Shown in pieces: positions 7,274 through 9,342 of a DNA stretch of 9,342 bases. The stretch lies in assembly GCA_009392075.1 (NCBI GenBank), contig VFHG01000074.1, positions 1-9,342 on the forward strand, given 5' to 3'. Below the pieces are notes generated by a model. The model was not told the DNA's origin and searched no databases. It was given only the letters and a program-made list of their open reading frames with translations. The stretch is from SAR202 cluster bacterium. Lineage in GTDB: Bacteria > Chloroflexota > Dehalococcoidia > UBA3495. The number at the start of each line of letters is the position of its first letter. The stretch's first letter is position 1. The position numbers and the translations under genes were made by a program.

Positions 7274-7298
7274 AACGGCCCTGCTGAGCAGGGCCGTT
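7274..7298 (-). terminator. Perfect 12-bp hairpin between the two methyltransferase genes
   Basis: AACGGCCCTGCT (7274-7285) and AGCAGGGCCGTT (7287-7298) are exact reverse complements around a single base. In practice the innermost pairs open to form a loop, leaving a very stable GC-rich stem. On the - strand the stem is followed only by TTTGGTTG, a weak U-tract. It lies 19 bases after the stop of the upstream methyltransferase gene and only 38 bases before the downstream ATG. A factor-independent terminator, a partial terminator, or an RNA-stabilising intercistronic hairpin are all possible. Confidence 0.6.
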
Positions 7299-7316
7299 AT
7301 TGACGCTATTTCCAGG

Positions 7317-8135
7317 TTATTTCTGGCAGACGAACAGGCCCCAGCCCATTTCCTGGTTATCCACCGCTTTGGCGGTCTCTCGGTAGGCGTTGCTCAACCA
7401 AGCGTAGTGTTCCGCGTGGTCGCCGTCGTCCATAGGAGTCCGTTCGGACAGCCTGAGATAGCTGTTCTTCAGGTGAGGCGACAGGTCATGGGCTTCAACG
7501 ATGGTGAATCCAATGGATTCCAGGGCATCCTGGTAGGACTCGAAGCTGTAAGGCGTGTCGTAAAGAAGCCGGTCGTAGACGAATTCCTTGGCGGCGGGGC
7601 TTATGTTGGGCTGGGGTTTAATCAGGTCGTCAAAGACCATGATCCCGCCTTTTTCCAAGACCCGGTAAGCCTCGCTCAGCGCGGACTCTTTATCCGGGAC
7701 GTGGTAGATGACCGCTTGACTCCACAGGTGGGAGAAAGTTCCTTCAGCGAAGGGTAGCTCGGTGGCTGACGCCTTCTCAAAAGCCAACTTTTCCTGGGCT
7801 GACTGTTCTAAAGTAGCCATTTTTCCCTGGGCGTTCTGGACTCTAACGCCGCTTAGATCAACGCCAGTGACATGGCAGTCCTGGTTCTCGCTGAGCCAGA
7901 TGGCGGTGGTGCCGTTGCCACAACCGAGGTCCAATACCTTGGAAGAAGAGTCGATGCGACCCTTGGACACCATCATGTCGTTCAGATTGGCACAGGCCTT
8001 CAGGAAATCGTCGCCGGTGCTCTCGTCAAATACGCCCCAGTGGACACTGCCATCTTCGTCCCAGAAAGAACGGTAGATGGCGTCCTCTGAATCGTAATAA
8101 CTTTCAGTTTCTTGTTCAGTGAACCTGCTGGACAT
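7317..8135 (-). CDS. SAM-dependent methyltransferase resembling glycine/sarcosine/dimethylglycine N-methyltransferases
   Basis: This 272-residue cytoplasmic methyltransferase has motif I VLDLGCGNGT (67-76), the SAM ribose-binding acid Asp93 in VTGVDLS, and a motif-IV block running from ATELPF to IYHVPD (124-148). The N-terminal stretch FTEQETESYYDSEDA (5-19) with VHWGVF (31-36) recalls the YYDS...DIHxGxY pattern of sarcosine/dimethylglycine N-methyltransferases, which make glycine betaine. Related small-molecule methyltransferases share parts of it, so the substrate is not proven. The start is ATG at 8135, because GGAGGG (8144-8149) lies eight bases ahead. An in-frame TTG at 8180 would add 15 residues and overlap panD by 65 bases with no better signal. 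The first 20 bases overlap the end of panD, so the two are probably co-transcribed and translationally coupled. This suggests the substrate is beta-alanine or a product of it. Confidence 0.88.
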   Translation of the reverse strand: MSSRFTEQETESYYDSEDAIYRSFWDEDGSVHWGVFDESTGDDFLKACANLNDMMVSKGRIDSSSKVLDLGCGNGTTAIWLSENQDCHVTGVDLSGVRVQNAQGKMATLEQSAQEKLAFEKASATELPFAEGTFSHLWSQAVIYHVPDKESALSEAYRVLEKGGIMVFDDLIKPQPNISPAAKEFVYDRLLYDTPYSFESYQDALESIGFTIVEAHDLSPHLKNSYLRLSERTPMDDGDHAEHYAWLSNAYRETAKAVDNQEMGWGLFVCQK

Positions 8136-8487
8136 TCTTCGCACCCTCCAAGTACTCGACGAACCGGTTTTCCTCGTCAACGAGGATCATCTTCGGGTCA
8201 ATCGGCTCATCGGTGGTTTCAAATGACATGATGATCAGGCAGTTGCCCTTGGAGCTAAGGCGAGCAGCCGCCCCCTGGACCGAACACACTCCGGAACCCC
8301 GTTCGCCGGCGATTGCATAGGTCTCAAAGCGGTTGCCGTTAGTGACGTCGCAGACAAGCACCTTCTCAAAGTTCCAAAGGTCAATCTTGTCCATCAAATC
8401 TTCATCGATCAAGATACTGCCCACGTAGTCTGGGTTGGCGTCGGTTACCCAGGCACGATGAATCTTTGACCTCAATACTGTTCTCAT
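8116..8487 (-). CDS. panD: Aspartate 1-decarboxylase, pyruvoyl-dependent (PanD)
   Basis: This 123-residue proenzyme converts L-aspartate to beta-alanine and CO2, the source of the beta-alanine part of pantothenate and coenzyme A. Family marks are RSKIHRAWVT (6-15) with Lys8 and His10, the self-cleavage site YVGS (Gly23-Ser24, whose Ser becomes the pyruvoyl group), NGNRFETYAI (50-59) with Arg53 and Tyr57, and GERGSG (61-66). At the position usually occupied by a conserved Asn (Asn72 in the E. coli protein, motif NGAAA) this protein has Gln71 (QGAAA). ATG at 8487 is preceded by GAGGAG (8495-8500) with seven bases between. No panB, panC or panE neighbours are seen. Instead it overlaps a methyltransferase gene. 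Cleavage also needs a maturation factor in some bacteria, and none is visible here. Confidence 0.95.
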   Translation of the reverse strand: MRTVLRSKIHRAWVTDANPDYVGSILIDEDLMDKIDLWNFEKVLVCDVTNGNRFETYAIAGERGSGVCSVQGAAARLSSKGNCLIIMSFETTDEPIDPKMILVDEENRFVEYLEGAKNVQQVH

Positions 8488-8500
8488 TATTCTTCTCCTC

Positions 8501-9122
8501 TGATCAAAATCTTTTCAAGATGACTGCTTGCGATGGTTCAGAGCGGTCCAGGGATATTTTCAGCCTAATTTTGACCGCAAGTTTCTATATCGGTACTCGA
8601 TTCGGATTTTGCTTGTCGCCATTAATCTGGCGGATATTGGGGAAGCCGGGATGCTGGGGTTATGCGGTTGGGGGTGTGGTTTATGTGCCGCAGGGGAGGG
8701 AGTGTTCGTCGCGCGAACGAATTTCGGCAGGGGATCGAGGCGCAAGATATTGGAAATACGTTAGAGTTGACCCAACGGGAAACGGCTCATCTGACTTGCC
8801 GTAATAGTATTTAAACATTGTCTCTTCCGGCGTGGTTGACGTGTCGGAAACAAATCCGAATCGCTGCCTGCAGGCATGTCCTCAGCCTGGGGCGAACGTT
8901 CCGCGCAGTTTACCAGCGGGTTAAAGGGTGGTCAAGTTTTCCAGCGTCAGCGAATCACCGGTCTAGGTGCTTCTTGTGCGAAAGGCAGAGGCGTGTTCGT
9001 CATATTGTCGCTGATACTAGAGGAAATCGTAAAACTATAGAGAAAATCGCTAGCGTTTCCGAATCTTTGGGCTAAATGGATGGTCTCTCAGTCGTGAATC
9101 GCCGTCAAAAATTGCTCAAGCA
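8501..9122. other. About 620 bases with no convincing gene, upstream of panD
   Basis: Open frames here lack ribosome sites and read as Arg/Cys-rich or unstructured sequence, so none is called. Visible items are minor. A cluster of G-runs on the + strand (8639-8700) could form a quadruplex. GCCTGCAGGC (8866-8875) is a 10-bp palindrome, and GTTCG/CGAAC arms surround TCGCG at 8703-8717. A short AT-rich patch lies at 8801-8818. The panD promoter should lie near 8510-8600 on the - strand, but no clear -35/-10 pair was found. The stretch could be a decayed gene, a long leader or plain spacer. Confidence 0.4.
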
Positions 9123-9342
9123 TCAGAACGGCGGTTCATCCTCTGCGCTATCAGCGCCAACAGCAGCAGACACTTCCGCAGCAACAGAAACCGTAGCCTC
9201 CGGAACCAGAACTTCGGCCTCGGATTCCACAACTGGCGCTACCGGCTCGTCTGTGATGGCCTCAAGCGGGACCGATACGGGGGTTTCATCGATAGCCACC
9301 TCAGCCTCAGCCAGCGGGGTGGACTCAAGTGGCATGGCTACG
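9123..9342 (-). CDS. C-terminal end of an acidic protein, 5' end outside window; possibly SSB
   Basis: The frame is open from the right edge to a TGA at 9125-9123 and shows about 72 residues. The sequence is acidic and rich in Ala, Glu, Val and Pro, with no folded domain, and ends ADSAEDEPPF. The ATG at 9335 has no ribosome site visible, so it is probably internal. An acidic run ending in Pro-Phe is the hallmark of the C-terminal tip of single-stranded DNA-binding protein (consensus DDDIPF), by which SSB recruits repair and replication proteins. A disordered linker before such a tip is also usual, though Glu/Ala/Val-rich linkers are less common than Gly/Pro/Gln ones. An acidic tail of another protein is possible. 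The DNA-binding domain that would decide lies outside the window. Confidence 0.6.
   Translation of the reverse strand, partial: VAMPLESTPLAEAEVAIDETPVSVPLEAITDEPVAPVVESEAEVLVPEATVSVAAEVSAAVGADSAEDEPPF

Noticed and set aside
8136..8180. Longer methyltransferase start at TTG 8180 (15 extra residues)
   Set aside because: ATG at 8135 has GGAGGG eight bases ahead and begins at the family-like FTEQETESYYDS region. The extension would overlap panD by 65 bases.
8466..8804. 112-residue + strand open frame
   Set aside because: It begins antisense inside panD, has no ribosome site and shows no protein-like pattern.
8702..9001. Direct repeat GTGTTCGTC at 8702-8710 and 8993-9001
   Set aside because: A 9-mer repeated once over about 600 bases is expected by chance.
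8818..9075. 85-residue + strand open frame
   Set aside because: It has a TTG start with no ribosome site, an Arg/Cys-rich composition and no recognisable domain. A decayed fragment cannot be excluded but nothing supports it.
9107..9122. TGCT/AGCA arms followed by five T on the - strand as a terminator of the right-edge gene
   Set aside because: A 4-bp stem with a 2-base loop would not be stable.

Overview
The window is moderately GC-rich bacterial chromosome. It shows Shine-Dalgarno-led genes, frequent TTG start codons and tight operons. There is no transposase, integrase, phage gene, CRISPR array, tRNA or rRNA gene. The mix of genes and the style of the transglutaminase-like protein would suit a free-living Chloroflexota lineage (Dehalococcoidia/SAR202-like). 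That assignment is a weak inference from general resemblance, and no marker gene settles it.

Layout. Bases 1-283 are a non-coding leader with a strong hairpin at the left edge, an extended -10 promoter, and direct and inverted repeats around it. Bases 284-5080 carry a classic three-gene set on the + strand: a MoxR-family AAA+ ATPase, a DUF58 membrane protein, and an 837-residue membrane protein with a transglutaminase-like domain. The last two overlap by four bases (ATGA). An O6-alkylguanine-DNA alkyltransferase (5106-5627) follows 25 bases later. An alpha/beta hydrolase (5701-6579) comes next, with its own extended -10 promoter inside an inverted repeat.

The right half runs on the - strand and converges on the first half. 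In transcription order it holds pyruvoyl-dependent aspartate 1-decarboxylase (panD, 8487-8116), a SAM methyltransferase resembling glycine/sarcosine/dimethylglycine N-methyltransferases (8135-7317, overlapping panD by 20 bases), a 12-bp perfect hairpin, and a second, different SAM methyltransferase (7235-6606). About 635 bases without a convincing gene (8488-9122) precede panD. At the right edge is the 3' end of another - strand gene, an acidic Ala/Glu/Val/Pro-rich tail ending EDEPPF, which resembles the C-terminal tip of single-stranded DNA-binding proteins.

How the genes may work together. MoxR, DUF58 and transglutaminase-like proteins are a recurrent bacterial trio, thought to be an ATPase chaperone acting with membrane-bound, envelope-facing partners. 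Here the transglutaminase-like member has Ser (S590) where the catalytic Cys should be. Its only two cysteines in 837 residues lie in a linker, so it cannot use the family's usual thiol chemistry at that site. On the other strand, translational coupling of panD, which makes beta-alanine, to an N-methyltransferase-like gene, with no panB or panC beside it, suggests that beta-alanine is diverted to a methylated product such as beta-alanine betaine. This is a hypothesis and the most interesting functional reading of the window.
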